Positions 1-11,682 of a stretch of DNA of 64,000 nucleotides are shown here, piece by piece. This DNA is from Lampris incognitus. Lineage: Eukaryota > Chordata > Actinopteri > Lampriformes > Lampridae. The first letter of the stretch is position 1; each line of letters opens with the position of its first letter. A program made the translations under genes and the position numbers. The stretch lies in assembly GCF_029633865.1 (NCBI RefSeq), contig NC_079224.1, positions 22,696,404 through 22,760,403 of the forward strand, in the 5' to 3' direction. The notes under the pieces are model-generated. The model made no database searches. It was not told the origin of the DNA and saw only the letters and a list, made by a program, of their open reading frames with translations.

Positions 1-1598
1 AAGTATGGCCTTAACTCATCTTCATTCAAATGCTTTGGGTAACCATTCAATGTGAAGTGCTTCACTCTCTGTAGTACTGCATCAGTCTTTGTCTGTTTTG
101 CAATCTCTTGTGAGGACACTGGCACTTTATCCAAGAATGAGACCCTAAACACAGAACTATAATCTGAGTCTGCCTCTTGAGTCTGTACTGGTAAACGCGA
201 TAATGCATCCGCATTTGCATGTTGTAAGGATGATTTGTAACGTATGTCATACTGGTATGCTGCTAAAATTAATGACCACCTCTGCAGCCTAGCTGCTGCC
301 AATGTAGGCACTCCAGTCTTGGGCCCTAGTATCTTTAGGAGTGGTTTGTGGTCTGTAAGCAGAGTTAACTTTCGTCCATACAGATGGTCATTGTCACAGC
401 TCCTCTCCCTTGACACCTGCTGACCCCCCCTTCACCCCGGCACACCAGCTGGCCACACCAGCTGGCCATCAAAGCAATCGCCCTCTCTCCCTTGACACCT
501 GCTGACCCCTCCTTCACCCCGGCACACCAGCTGACATCTGCTGACCCCCCCCTTCACCCCGGCACACCAGCTGGCCATCAAAGCAATCGCCCTTGACACC
601 TGCTGACCCCTCCTTCACCCCGGCACACCAGCTGACATCTGCTGACCCCCCCTTCACCCCGGCACACCAGCTGGCCATCAAAGCAATCGCCCTTGACATC
701 TGCTGACCCCCCCCCTTCACCCCGGCACACCAGCTGGCCATCAAAGCAATCGCCCTCACCCTTAAAAAGCCTCCACTGTGGACCAGTCTTCGCTGGAACG
801 TAGCCATTCATGGACTTCTGCCTGCCAGTCTACCTGCCACTGAGCCAACTCCTGCTCTACCCCTGGGATCGGCCACTTCAATAAAGACTTGATTTCTTCC
901 CTTACCTGGTTGTCCCGTCTGCTTTTGGGTTCTTTCCAGATACATGACAGTACGTTCCAGCCACTATGGACCCAGCAGACCATTCCACCACAGACCTGGC
1001 CACGGTCTGCCAGGCTGTAGCCAACCAGGAATCGGTCCTCGGCCAGCACAGCCAGGTGCTACAGGAGATGGCTGACACCCTCCGTGAGCTCAGCTCAAAG
1101 ATCTCCGGAATCCAGACCCAACTTAGTGCCTCCGCACTAAGTTGGGTCTGCCCCTCCAGCTCCGCCACCCCCAGCGCCATCAACTTCGGCTAAGGAACCA
1201 TGGGTTGCCCCACCCGATAAGTATGATGGAGATTTTGGACTTTGTCGCCCTTTTTTGATGCAGTGTGAGATGGTGTTTAACCAGCAGCCCCAGTCATATT
1301 CCACGGATGGAGCCAAAGTCACTTACATCATGGGTCTTCTCCGGGGAAGCGCTCTGGATTGGGCTACAGCGGTGTGGGAGATGCGGCCTCCACTTCCTCA
1401 TCCTATGCTGAGTTCACCACTGCTTTTCGCCAGGTTTTTGATCATCCCGTGCGGGGAAAGAATGCTTCAAAAAGACTGATCTCTCTCCGCCAGGGTTCCT
1501 GCAGCGTCGCTGACTACTCAGTTGAGTTCCGTACGCTATCAGCGGAGAGCGGATGGAACAACGAGTCTCTCCAGGCCGGGTTTTCCAACGGTCTAAGC
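1..1598. repeat. Upstream copy of a near-identical 1.6-kb duplicated segment
   Basis: Bases 1-1598 match 4275-5871 almost base for base; the one clear difference is the length of a C run. The segment contains the minus-strand RNase H end of gypsy A, the whole 5' LTR of gypsy B with its internal minisatellite, and the start of gypsy B gag. It runs off the left window edge and ends exactly at the hAT transposon beginning at 1599. Near-identity means either a very recent tandem duplication (unit about 4.27 kb) or an assembly duplication; the sequence alone cannot separate the two. Confidence 0.9.
393..949 (+). repeat. Gypsy B LTR, upstream duplicate copy
   Basis: This is the same LTR as at 4666-5222, in the upstream duplicate. 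It begins TGTCACAGCTCC and ends ATACATGACA, with inverted TGTCA/TGACA termini. Its middle (about 410-760) is a minisatellite of 40-100 bp units built from a CACCTGCTGACCCC-type block and a CAGCTGGCCATCAAAGCAAT block. It is a fossil LTR. Confidence 0.8.
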
Positions 1599-3979
1599 CA
1601 GGGGTCGGGAACCTTTTTGACTGGGAGAGCCATAAAAGCCAAATATTTCTAAATATATTTCATTGAGAGCCATATAGTATTTTTAACGTATAATAAATTA
1701 AATATGTCTTACTTTTAATGCGACTTCTGGTGCTGCATGGTTTTGCTGATGGCCTTGTAGTCTGGTTCATACGTGGTGAGGTTGAGCTTCATGCAGGCGT
1801 TGAGGCTTCCATCAGTTAAACGTGAGCGTAGGTTGGTCTTAATGTTCCTCATATGCGAGAAAGACTGTTCACATGCATATGTAGAGCCAAACATGGTCAA
1901 TACGGCAATACTCACACGCTGCATTGTGTGGTATGTCACAGGAAGCTCGTTCCAAGTTTTAAGAATCAGCTGGTCTTCAGGTTGAAGATTTTTAATTTCT
2001 GTCCACTTGTGTTCCCTCGCCAGCTCTGCTCGCTGTCGCGCAAGACTTTCCAACTCTCCATTAAGTGACTTGAACTTACTCATCCACATGTCTGATGCCT
2101 TCAGGTCAGCAACTTCCAGCTCAAAGTCTCCGATAGAGACCCCGGGGATGCATGTCAGGTCGATTTTGTCCACTGCACACTCATGTGGATGAGTGATGAA
2201 CTTGAAAAGACCAGTGCGCGCACGAAATTCTCCAAAACGTGCTTTGAATGACTGCAGGAGATTGAACGTAAAGCCAGCTAGCTGCTGGAGATCCAGATGT
2301 TGAGTGGAGTCACTTGCTAAGCATGCATCTCTAAATTGTTGCAGTCTTTCAAAGTGCAGAAGACGACCTGTTTCAATGTCCCTGAGAAAGACTTCCAGCT
2401 TGCTTTCAAATGCAAACACTGCTTGTTGAAGGGATGAGATTGTATTTCCAATACCTTGCATTTTCACATTGAGCTGGTTCAGATGGCCAGTTATGTCCAC
2501 GAGATAGTGAAACTGCAGGAGCCAGTCAGTGTTGTCTAGCTCAGGATGCTTGACGCCTTTCATTTCAAGAAAAGTCCGGATTTCACTCAGGCAAGCTGCA
2601 AAACGGCTGAGCACCTTCCCCCTTGACAACCAACGCACGTTGCTGTGTAAAAGCAGACCGGGATAATGATTCCCAACTTCTTCTAACAGAGCTTTAAACT
2701 GGCGATCATTTAAAGCTCGGGCAACAATAAAGTTGACCACTCGAATGACCAGCGACATCACCTCACCAAGCTCCTGGCCACACGTCTGAGCGCAAAGCGC
2801 CTCCTGGTGCAGGATGCAATGAAAACTTAGGATGGCTCTCTTTTCATGTTTACGGAGAAGCGCTACAAATCCTTTGTTCTTCCCCAACATACAGGGTGCA
2901 CCATCAGCACAGACAGAAATAAGTTTATCCATCGGTAGTTTTTTTTTTTAGCAAACTCCATGAAAGACATGAATAAATCCTCTCCTCTTGTTGTCCCTTT
3001 CATTGGCAAAACAGCCAAGCTTTCCTCACGCAGTGTGTCACCTGCAGCATACCTGGCAATGATACTGCACTGAGATAGATGGCTAACGTCTGTTGACTCA
3101 TCTAACGCGAGAGAAAAGTATGTCCCGGCGTTTATGTCCTTAATTTGTGTTTCCTCGACTTGATTTGCCATCATGATGCTACGATCGTGCACAGTTCTTG
3201 CTGACAGGGGCATGTCTTTTATTCGTTTGATTATCTTGTCTTTATTTGGGAAGTCATCAAACAGTTCATTGGCCACATCAAGCATGAATGTTTTGGCATA
3301 CTCGCCATCTGTGAATGACTTTCCATTCCTTACTATTGCCAAAGCCCCCGCAAAGCTAGCGGAATTCCCGTCACCTTGCTTGGTCCACACACGTAGTTGC
3401 TGCTGACTCGTCTGCACTCTCCACTGTAGCTCCTCGCATGCCCTTTTCCTGCTGTCCCCCGCTGGATATTGCAAATGAAGCATAGTGCGTATCGAAGTGC
3501 CGCTTTATATTTGACCGTTTCATCGATGCAATTTTATCATTGCATATTAGACATACCGCAGATCCTGCTCTCTCCACAAATGCAAATTCCTCTGTGCACG
3601 CAGCCTGGAATGCACGGTAATCATCGTCTTTTTTTCTTTTCGCCATCTTTTCCGTTACAAGGGTTGAAGCGGATAAACTAGTTGGCTATCTGATAAAATT
3701 GATTTCTTCACCTTTACAATGACCCGGACATGCTCGCGAGCCATTGGTTCCCGACCCGACCCACGGGTGACCCGTGACCCGTGAAATTTATCTTCAAAAC
3801 TAATTTCTGTTTACTTTAAAATGACACAGTATTATTAAGAAATATCACAAGTATTTTAAAATCAGTTCCAAACTGATTTTTTTGAAAAAAAAAATGTTCA
3901 ACTCAAAATTGTCTGGGAGCCATATGCCGTCACCGGAAGAGCCATATATGGCTCGCGAGCCATAGGTTCCCGACCGCTG
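1599..3979 (-). mobile_element. hAT-superfamily DNA transposon
   Basis: The ends are inverted: CAGGGGTCGGGAACC at the left and GGTTCCCGACCGCTG at the right, one mismatch as an inverted pair. The minus strand encodes a hAT transposase with an N-terminal BED-like zinc finger. The 8-bp flanks are GTCTAAGC (1591-1598) and ATCTATGT (3980-3987). Both fit the nTCTAnnn target preference of the Buster/Charlie group, but they are not the same 8-mer, so the two ends do not come from one simple insertion. The left flank is gypsy B gag and the right flank is gypsy A integrase. A second inward copy of the right-end motif lies near 3735-3760. Confidence 0.85.
1715..3646 (-). pseudogene. hAT transposase, frameshifted
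   Basis: Three overlapping minus-strand reading frames (3646-3371, 3483-2863, 2932-1715) together cover a hAT transposase of the GTF2IRD2/ZBED-like kind. The first carries a BED-type finger (C-x2-C around LICND, then RHFDTH). The middle and last carry the RNase-H-like fold, and the C-terminus has the hAT dimerisation block (TMFGSTYACEQSFSHM). Two frameshifts separate the frames: one between about 3480 and 3371, and one at a run of about 12 T near 2940-2950, a likely slippage site. No intact protein is possible as the sequence stands. Confidence 0.8.
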
Positions 3980-4274
3980 ATCTATGTGTATCCTCTGCCA
4001 AGGATGGTTAGGCCAGCTCCAATTGTGAACAGAAGCTGTGGCAGGTTGGTGTCTGTTTAACTGGCATGTCTGGCAACCGTTTACCAGTGACTCTATGTCA
4101 GAATCAAGGTTTGGCCACCAAAAGTGACTACGGGCTAATGCCTTCATCTTTACCATTCCCTGGTGACTTTCATGCAATTCGCATAACATCTGTGGTCTTA
4201 ACACCTCTGGTATGATTACCCGGAAACCTCACATCACACAGTCAGATTCAACAGTCAGTTCAGTGTTTCTTATG

Positions 4275-5871
4275 AAGTATGGCCTTAACTCATCTTCATT
4301 CAAATGCTTTGGGTAACCATTCAATGTGAAGTGCTTCACTCTCTGTAGTACTGCATCAGTCTTTGTCTGTTTTGCAATCTCTTGTGAGGACACTGGCACT
4401 TTATCCAAGAATGAGACCCTAAACACAGAACTATAATCTGAGTCTGCCTCTTGAGTCTGTACTGGTAAACGCGATAATGCATCCGCATTTGCATGTTGTA
4501 AGGATGATTTGTAACGTATGTCATACTGGTATGCTGCTAAAATTAATGACCACCTCTGCAGCCTAGCTGCTGCCAATGTAGGCACTCCAGTCTTGGGCCC
4601 TAGTATCTTTAGGAGTGGTTTGTGGTCTGTAAGCAGAGTTAACTTTCGTCCATACAGATGGTCATTGTCACAGCTCCTCTCCCTTGACACCTGCTGACCC
4701 CCCCTTCACCCCGGCACACCAGCTGGCCACACCAGCTGGCCATCAAAGCAATCGCCCTCTCTCCCTTGACACCTGCTGACCCCTCCTTCACCCCGGCACA
4801 CCAGCTGACATCTGCTGACCCCCCCCTTCACCCCGGCACACCAGCTGGCCATCAAAGCAATCGCCCTTGACACCTGCTGACCCCTCCTTCACCCCGGCAC
4901 ACCAGCTGACATCTGCTGACCCCCCCTTCACCCCGGCACACCAGCTGGCCATCAAAGCAATCGCCCTTGACATCTGCTGACCCCCCCCTTCACCCCGGCA
5001 CACCAGCTGGCCATCAAAGCAATCGCCCTCACCCTTAAAAAGCCTCCACTGTGGACCAGTCTTCGCTGGAACGTAGCCATTCATGGACTTCTGCCTGCCA
5101 GTCTACCTGCCACTGAGCCAACTCCTGCTCTACCCCTGGGATCGGCCACTTCAATAAAGACTTGATTTCTTCCCTTACCTGGTTGTCCCGTCTGCTTTTG
5201 GGTTCTTTCCAGATACATGACAGTACGTTCCAGCCACTATGGACCCAGCAGACCATTCCACCACAGACCTGGCCACGGTCTGCCAGGCTGTAGCCAACCA
5301 GGAATCGGTCCTCGGCCAGCACAGCCAGGTGCTACAGGAGATGGCTGACACCCTCCGTGAGCTCAGCTCAAAGATCTCCGGAATCCAGACCCAACTTAGT
5401 GCCTCCGCACTAAGTTGGGTCTGCCCCTCCAGCTCCGCCACCCCCAGCGCCATCAACTTCGGCTAAGGAACCATGGGTTGCCCCACCCGATAAGTATGAT
5501 GGAGATTTTGGACTTTGTCGCCCTTTTTTGATGCAGTGTGAGATGGTGTTTAACCAGCAGCCCCAGTCATATTCCACGGATGGAGCCAAAGTCACTTACA
5601 TCATGGGTCTTCTCCGGGGAAGCGCTCTGGATTGGGCTACAGCGGTGTGGGAGATGCGGCCTCCACTTCCTCATCCTATGCTGAGTTCACCACTGCTTTT
5701 CGCCAGGTTTTTGATCATCCCGTGCGGGGAAAGAATGCTTCAAAAAGACTGATCTCTCTCCGCCAGGGTTCCTGCAGCGTCGCTGACTACTCAGTTGAGT
5801 TCCGTACGCTATCAGCGGAGAGCGGATGGAACAACGAGTCTCTCCAGGCCGGGTTTTCCAACGGTCTAAGC
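4275..5871. repeat. Downstream copy of the duplicated segment
   Basis: This is the partner of 1-1598. Here gypsy B gag continues unbroken past 5871, so the hAT target site (GTCTAAGC at 5864-5871) is present once and empty. Confidence 0.9.
4666..5222 (+). repeat. Gypsy B 5' LTR with internal minisatellite
   Basis: TGTCAC...ATGACA ends and an AATAAA-type signal near 5153. The segment 4683-5035 is a minisatellite whose repeated blocks are CACCTGCTGACCCC, TTCACCCCGGCACACCAGCTG and GCCATCAAAGCAATCGCCCT. Confidence 0.85.
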
Positions 5872-8246
5872 GAATCCATAAAGGACGAATTGGTTTCCTA
5901 CCCCGAGCCTGGAGGGTTGGAGGAATTGGTTACCCTGGCCATTCGTGTGGACAACCGTCTCTGGGAGCGGAGGAGAGAGAGGACGCGCCGCTTTCCAGGT
6001 CACAACAACCTTCCACGGGCCACACCTCCAAACTCTGGGGGCCAAGCTCGCTCGACTGAGGTTGCCGTCCTCCGAGAAAGCTCGAGGCGTGACTCTTCCC
6101 CAGCTTCGGAGCCATTGCAACTCGGCCGCTTCCGGCTCAACCCGGAGGAGCGTCAACGCCGCATCACCGAGAACAGCTGCTTGTATTGTGGTCAGCCTGG
6201 TCACTTTCTCGCCTCCTGTCCTCACCGTCCGTCAAAACTAGCAGGCTCACGAGGGAGGGGGAGGATCCTCGTGAGCCCAACTGTCTGCCCTCTGTCTCCT
6301 TGTCCATGTACCCAGTTGCAAGCTACCATCAGTTTTAAAGGTCAGTCCACTAAATCTTTGGCTTTAATTGACTCTGGAGCTGATGAAAGCTTTTTGGATG
6401 CAAGTGTTGTGAAGCAGTTAGGTCTTGCCACTGTGAGTCTGGACCAGCCTCTTGAAGCTAATGCCCTGGATGGACGTCTCCTGGCCCGGATAACCTCTAA
6501 GACCGAGCCTGTGCGCCTCCTGTTGTCGGGAAACCATCAAGAGGAGTTAAGTTTTTTTGTTATCAATTCTCTATTTGTTCCCATTATACTTGGTCATCCC
6601 TGGCTGGTTAAGCATAGTCCCCATATTGATTGGTCATCGGCCAGAATTTCAAGTTGGAGTCCCGTCTGTCATGCCCAATGCCTCCAGTCTGCTCTGCCTC
6701 AGTCTGTCCCCTGTCAGGTGTCAAGCCCTGGCTCCAGGAATGCCAAGCCCGATGCTCTGTCTCATGTGCATGGGAACGAGTCTGAGCCCAAGCTCCAACC
6801 TGACACCATCGTTCCCTCTACCTGTGTGGTTGCGGCTGCAGCTGTCACCTGGAACACTGAAAGGGAGGTCATGGCAGCACAACAGACTCAGCCTGGCCCA
6901 GGTAACGGTCCCCCTGGGCGCTTGTTTGTTCCAGATGCTGTTAAATCTAGTGTGTTGCAGTGGGCTCACTCTTCCAAACTTACCTGCCATCCTGGAGTAA
7001 CCCGTACCCTAGCCTTCCTCCGTAGGCGGTTCTGGTGGCCTTCCATGATGGAGGATACTGGGTCTTTTGTTTCTGCCTGTCCTTTTTGTGCCCAGAATAA
7101 GCCCTCCACTCGGGCCAGTGCCGGTCTGCTGCGCCCCCTGCCTGTTCCACACCGTCCCTGGTCGCATCTGTCCTTGGATTTCATCTCTGGTCTGCCCGCC
7201 TCCGACGGTAACACCGTTGTACTGACTGTCGTTGATCGCTTCAGTAACTTTGTTCACTTTTTGCCCTTGTCTAAACTGCCTTCGGCCCGAGAGACTGCGG
7301 ATCTGCTGGTCAGGGAGGTTTTCCGGGGTCCACGGTCTTCCCCGTGATATAGTGTCTGACCGTGGCCCCCAGTTCACTTCTGCTGTCTGGAAGGCTTTCT
7401 GCTCTGCCATCGGTGCCACCGTCAGCCTGTCATCAGGGTTCCATCCTCAGACCAACGGCCAGGCCGAGAGGGCCAACCAGGCGTTGGAGACTGTTCTCCG
7501 CTGTCTGGTGTCTGCCAACCCATCCTCTTGGTCCTCACAACTTCCCTGGGTAGCATATGCCCATAACACCTTGCCATCGTCTGCTACTGGGTTGTCCCCT
7601 TTTCAATGCCTTTACGGCTATCAGCCTCCCTTTTCCTTCTCAAGAGGTAGACATTCCGGTTCCGTCTGTCCAGGCCCATGTCCGTCAGTGCTGTCGGACC
7701 TGGCGGCGAGCCCATGCTGCACTGCTCAGGGCCTCCGGCCGTTACCAGCGCTTGGCGGATCGTCATCGCACCCCTGCTCCGGACTACTCCCCCGGTGACC
7801 AGGTATGGCTCTCTACCAAGAACCTACCCTTGAAATCGGACGCTAAAAAACTGTGCCCCAGGTATATTGGTCCCTTTTCCATTGTCAAAGTCATTAACCC
7901 CTCTGTGGTCCGTCTGAAGCTGCCCCGCACTCTCCGGGTTCACCCTTCCTTCCATGTGTCCTGCCTCAAACCTGTCTCTACCAGCCCTCTAGTTCCTCCG
8001 GCCCCGCCCCCACCTCATCGTATGATCAACGATCATCCGGCTTACGCTGTTCGTCGTCTCCTGGACTCTCATCGCCGCGGTCGCGGCCTGCAGTATCTTG
8101 TTGACTGGGAGGGATATGGCCTGGAGGAAAGGTGTTGGGTCCCTCGTCGCCTTGTCCTGGACGGGAACCTCATGCGGGACTTCCACAGGACGCACCCTGA
8201 CGGGCCTGGTAGGTCGCCCGGTGGCGCCCCTCGGAGGGGGGGGTAC

Positions 8247-8661
8247 TGTCACAGCCCCTCTCCCTTGGCACCTGCTGACCCCCCCTTCACCTCGGCACAC
8301 CAGCTGGCCACACCAGCTGGCCATCAAAGCAATCGCCCTCTCTCCTGTGACACCTGCTGACCCCCCCTTCACCCGGCACACCAGCTGGCCATCAAAGCAA
8401 TCGCCCTTGACACCTGCTGACCCCCCCCCCTTCACCCCGGCACACCAGCTGGCCATCAAAGCAATCGCCCTCACCCTTAAAAAGCCTCCACTGTGGAACA
8501 GTCTTCGCTGGAACGTAGCCATTCATGGACTTTTGCCTGCCAGTCTACCTGCCACTGAGCCAACTCCTGCTCTACCCCTGGGATCGGCCACTTCAATAAA
8601 GACTTGATTTCTTCCCTTACCTGGTTGTCCCGTCTGCTTTTGGGTTCTTTCCAGATACGTG
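8247..8661 (+). repeat. Gypsy B 3' LTR, main part
   Basis: Starts TGTCACAGCCCC directly after a purine-rich polypurine-type tract (about 8233-8243). Its minisatellite (8262-8475) has fewer units than the 5' LTR. The LTR is interrupted after ATACGTG at 8661 by the RTE LINE and completes at 11802-11820. Confidence 0.85.
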
Positions 8662-8689
8662 CTACTACTACTACTTTCGGCTGCTCCCG

Positions 8690-9724
8690 TTAGGGGTCGC
8701 CACAGCGGATCATCCGTTTCCATTTCTTCCTGTCTTCTGCGTCTTCCTCTGTCACACCAGCCACCTGCATGTCCTCCCTCACTACATCCATAAACCTCCT
8801 CTTTGGCCTTCCTCTTCTCCTCTTCCCTGGCAGCTCCATATTCAGCATCCTTCTCCCAATATACTCAGCATCTCTCCTCCACACATGTCCAAGCCATCTC
8901 AATCTTGCCTCTCTTGCTTTGTCTCCAAACCGTCCAACCTGAGCGGTCCCTCTAATATAATCGTTCCTAATCCTGTCCTTCTTCGTTACTCCCAGTGAAA
9001 ATCTTAGCATCTTCCACTCTGCCACCTCCAGCTCTGCCTCCTGTCTTTTCGTCAGTGCCACTGTCTCCAAACCATATAACATAGCTGGTCTCACAACCAT
9101 CTTGTAAACTTTCCCTTTAACTCTTGCTGATACCCTTCTATCGCAAATCACTCCTGACACTCTTCTCCACCCACTCCAACCTGCCTGCACTCTCTTTTTC
9201 ACCTCTCTACTGCACTCCCTGTTACTTTGGACAGTTGACCCCAAGTATTTAAACTCAAATGCCTTTGTCACCTCCACTCCTTGCATCCTGACCATTCCAC
9301 TGTCCTCTCTCTCATTCACGCATAGGTATTCCGTCTTGCTCCTACTGACTTTCATTCCTCTTCTCTCCAGTGCATACTGCCACCTCTCCAGGCTCTCCTC
9401 AACCTGCACCCTACTCTCGCTACAGATCACAATGTCATCCGCGAACATCATCGTCCATGGAGACTCCTGCCTGATCTTGTCCGTCAACCTGTCCATCACC
9501 ATTGCAAACAAGAAAGGGCTAAGAGCCGATCCTTGATGTAATCCCACCTCCACCTTGAACCCATCTGTCATTCCAACCGCACACCTCACCATTGTCACAC
9601 TTCCCTCATACGTATCCTGCACCACTCCTACATACTTCTCTGCAACTCCTGACTTCCTCATACAATACCACACCTCCTCTCTCGGCACTCTGTCATAAGC
9701 TTTCTCTAATCTACAAAGACACAA
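8690..9724 (-). pseudogene. RTE LINE ORF continuation, reverse transcriptase C-terminal part
   Basis: A 344-codon frame overlapping the previous one by 19 bp and continuing the same polymerase (LEKAYDRVPREEVW follows on from LHCVFVD). It has the catalytic FADD box (TMMFADDIVICSES), LHQGSALSPFLFA upstream of it, and the conserved C-terminus ending near RWLGHVWRRD and KRRRGRPKRR. The shift is a single base. No other inactivating change was noticed, so the copy is only one step from open. Another RTE in the window has FRDD at this box. Confidence 0.85.
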
Positions 9725-11682
9725 TGCAACTCTTTCTGGCCTTCTCTATACTTCTCAATCAACATTCTCAAAGCAAACATCGCATCTGTGGTGCTCTTTC
9801 GTGGCATGAAACCATACTGCTGCTCGCTGATCGTCACCTCTCCTCTTAACCTAGCTTCTATTACTCTTTCCCAAATCTTCATGCTGTGGCTGATCAACTT
9901 TATACCTCTGTAGTTGTTACAGTTCTGCACATCGCCCTTGTTCTTGAAAATCGGTACCAGTATGCTTCTTCTCCACTCCTCAGGCATCCTCTCACTTTCC
10001 AGGATTGTGTTAAACAATCTAGTTAAAAACTCCACTGCCATCTCTCCTAAACATCTCCATGCCTCCACAGATATGTCACCAGCCCCAACTACCTTTCCAC
10101 TCTTCATCCTCTTCATAGCTGCCCTCACTTCCTCCTTGCTAATCCGCTGAACTTCCTGATTCACTATCCCTACATCATCCAACCTTCTCTCTCTCTCATT
10201 TTCTTCATTCATCAGCCCCTCAAAGTATTCCTTCCACCTTCTTAGCACACTCTCCTCGCTTGTCAGCACATTTCCATCTCTATCCTTGATCGCCCTAACT
10301 TGCTGCACATCCTTTGCAGCTTGGTCCCTCTGTCTAGCCAATCGGTACAAGTCCTTTTCTCCTTCCTTAGTGTCTAATCTGTCATACAACTCACCATACG
10401 CCTTTTCCTTTGCCTTTGCCACCTCTCTCTTTGCTTTACGCTGCATCTCCTTGTACTCCTGTCTACTTTCTTCATCTCTCTTACTATCCCACTTCTTCTT
10501 TGCCAACCTTTTCCTCTGTATAATTTGCTGTACTTCCTCATTCCACCACCAAGTCTCCTTGTCTTCCTTCCTCTGTCCTGATGACACACCAAGTACCTTC
10601 CTAGCTGTCTCCCTCACTATTTCTGCAGTGGTTTTCCAGCCATCTGGCAACTCTTCACTACCACCCAGTGCCTGTCTTAACTCCTGCCTGAACTCCACAC
10701 AACAGTCTTCCTTCTTCAACTTCCACCATTTGATCTTCGGCTGTGTCTTCACTCGCTTCCTCTTCTTGGTCTCCAAAGTCATCCTACAGACCACCATCCG
10801 ATGCTGCCTAGCTACGTTCTCCCCTGTCACCACCTTGCAGTCTCCAATCCCTTTTAGATGGCGCCTTCTGCATACGATATAGTCCACCTGTGTGCACTTT
10901 CCTCCACTCTTGTACGTCACCCTGTGTTCCTCCCTCTTCTTGAAATATGTATTCACCACAGCCATTTCCATCCTTTTCGCAAAATCCACCACCATCTGTC
11001 CTTCCACATTTCTCTTCTTGACTCCATACCTTCCCATCACCTCCTCATCACCTCTGTTCCCTTCACCAACATGTCCATTGAAGTCCGCTCCAATCACCAC
11101 TCTCTCCTCCTTGGGTACCCTCTCCACCATGTCGTCCAACTCATTCCAGAATTCTTCTTTTTCATCCATCTCACACCCAACTTGCGGGGCATATGCGCTG
11201 ATAACATTCAGCAATAAACCTTCAATTTCCAGCTTCATACTCATCACTCTGTCTGACACTCTCTTCACCTCCAGCACACTCTTGACATACTCTTCCTTCA
11301 GAATTACCCCTACCCCATTACTCCTCCCATTCACACCATGGTAGAAGAGTTTGAAGCCACCTCCGATACTCCTGGCCTTACTCCCCTTCCACCTGGTCTC
11401 TTGCACACACAGTATGCCTACCTTTCTTCTTTCCATCATGTCAGCCAGCTCTCTCCCTTTACCAGTCATAGTGCCAACATTCAAAGTTCCAACTCTCACC
11501 TCCACATGCCTACCCTTCCTCCTCTCTAGCTGCCTCTGGACATGCTTTCCCCCTCTCCTTCTCCTTCGCCCAACAGTAGCATAGTTTCCACCAACACCCT
11601 GCTGGTTAACAGTACCGGTGGCGGTCGTTGGTAACCCGGGCCTCGACCGATCCGGTATGTAAGTCTTATTTATGATCCGCAT
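9706..11682 (-). CDS. RTE LINE ORF, endonuclease and N-terminal reverse transcriptase
   Basis: A 658-codon frame. Residues about 60-290 form an exonuclease/endonuclease/phosphatase domain: RVGTLNVGTM, CVQETRWKG, GADFNGHVG and DYIVCRR motifs are visible. This is the family often annotated as craniofacial development protein 2-like (BovB/RTE). A coiled, Lys/Glu-rich linker follows, then the start of reverse transcriptase (SILVPIFKNKGD, NNYRGIKLI, QYGFMPRKST). The frame stops at LHCVFVD, where a one-base loss in a T run (near 9711) shifts the rest into the next frame. The start is the first Met of the frame; the true start may differ. Confidence 0.85.
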   Translation of the reverse strand: MRIINKTYIPDRSRPGLPTTATGTVNQQGVGGNYATVGRRRRRGGKHVQRQLERRKGRHVEVRVGTLNVGTMTGKGRELADMMERRKVGILCVQETRWKGSKARSIGGGFKLFYHGVNGRSNGVGVILKEEYVKSVLEVKRVSDRVMSMKLEIEGLLLNVISAYAPQVGCEMDEKEEFWNELDDMVERVPKEERVVIGADFNGHVGEGNRGDEEVMGRYGVKKRNVEGQMVVDFAKRMEMAVVNTYFKKREEHRVTYKSGGKCTQVDYIVCRRRHLKGIGDCKVVTGENVARQHRMVVCRMTLETKKRKRVKTQPKIKWWKLKKEDCCVEFRQELRQALGGSEELPDGWKTTAEIVRETARKVLGVSSGQRKEDKETWWWNEEVQQIIQRKRLAKKKWDSKRDEESRQEYKEMQRKAKREVAKAKEKAYGELYDRLDTKEGEKDLYRLARQRDQAAKDVQQVRAIKDRDGNVLTSEESVLRRWKEYFEGLMNEENERERRLDDVGIVNQEVQRISKEEVRAAMKRMKSGKVVGAGDISVEAWRCLGEMAVEFLTRLFNTILESERMPEEWRRSILVPIFKNKGDVQNCNNYRGIKLISHSMKIWERVIEARLRGEVTISEQQYGFMPRKSTTDAMFALRMLIEKYREGQKELHCVFVD

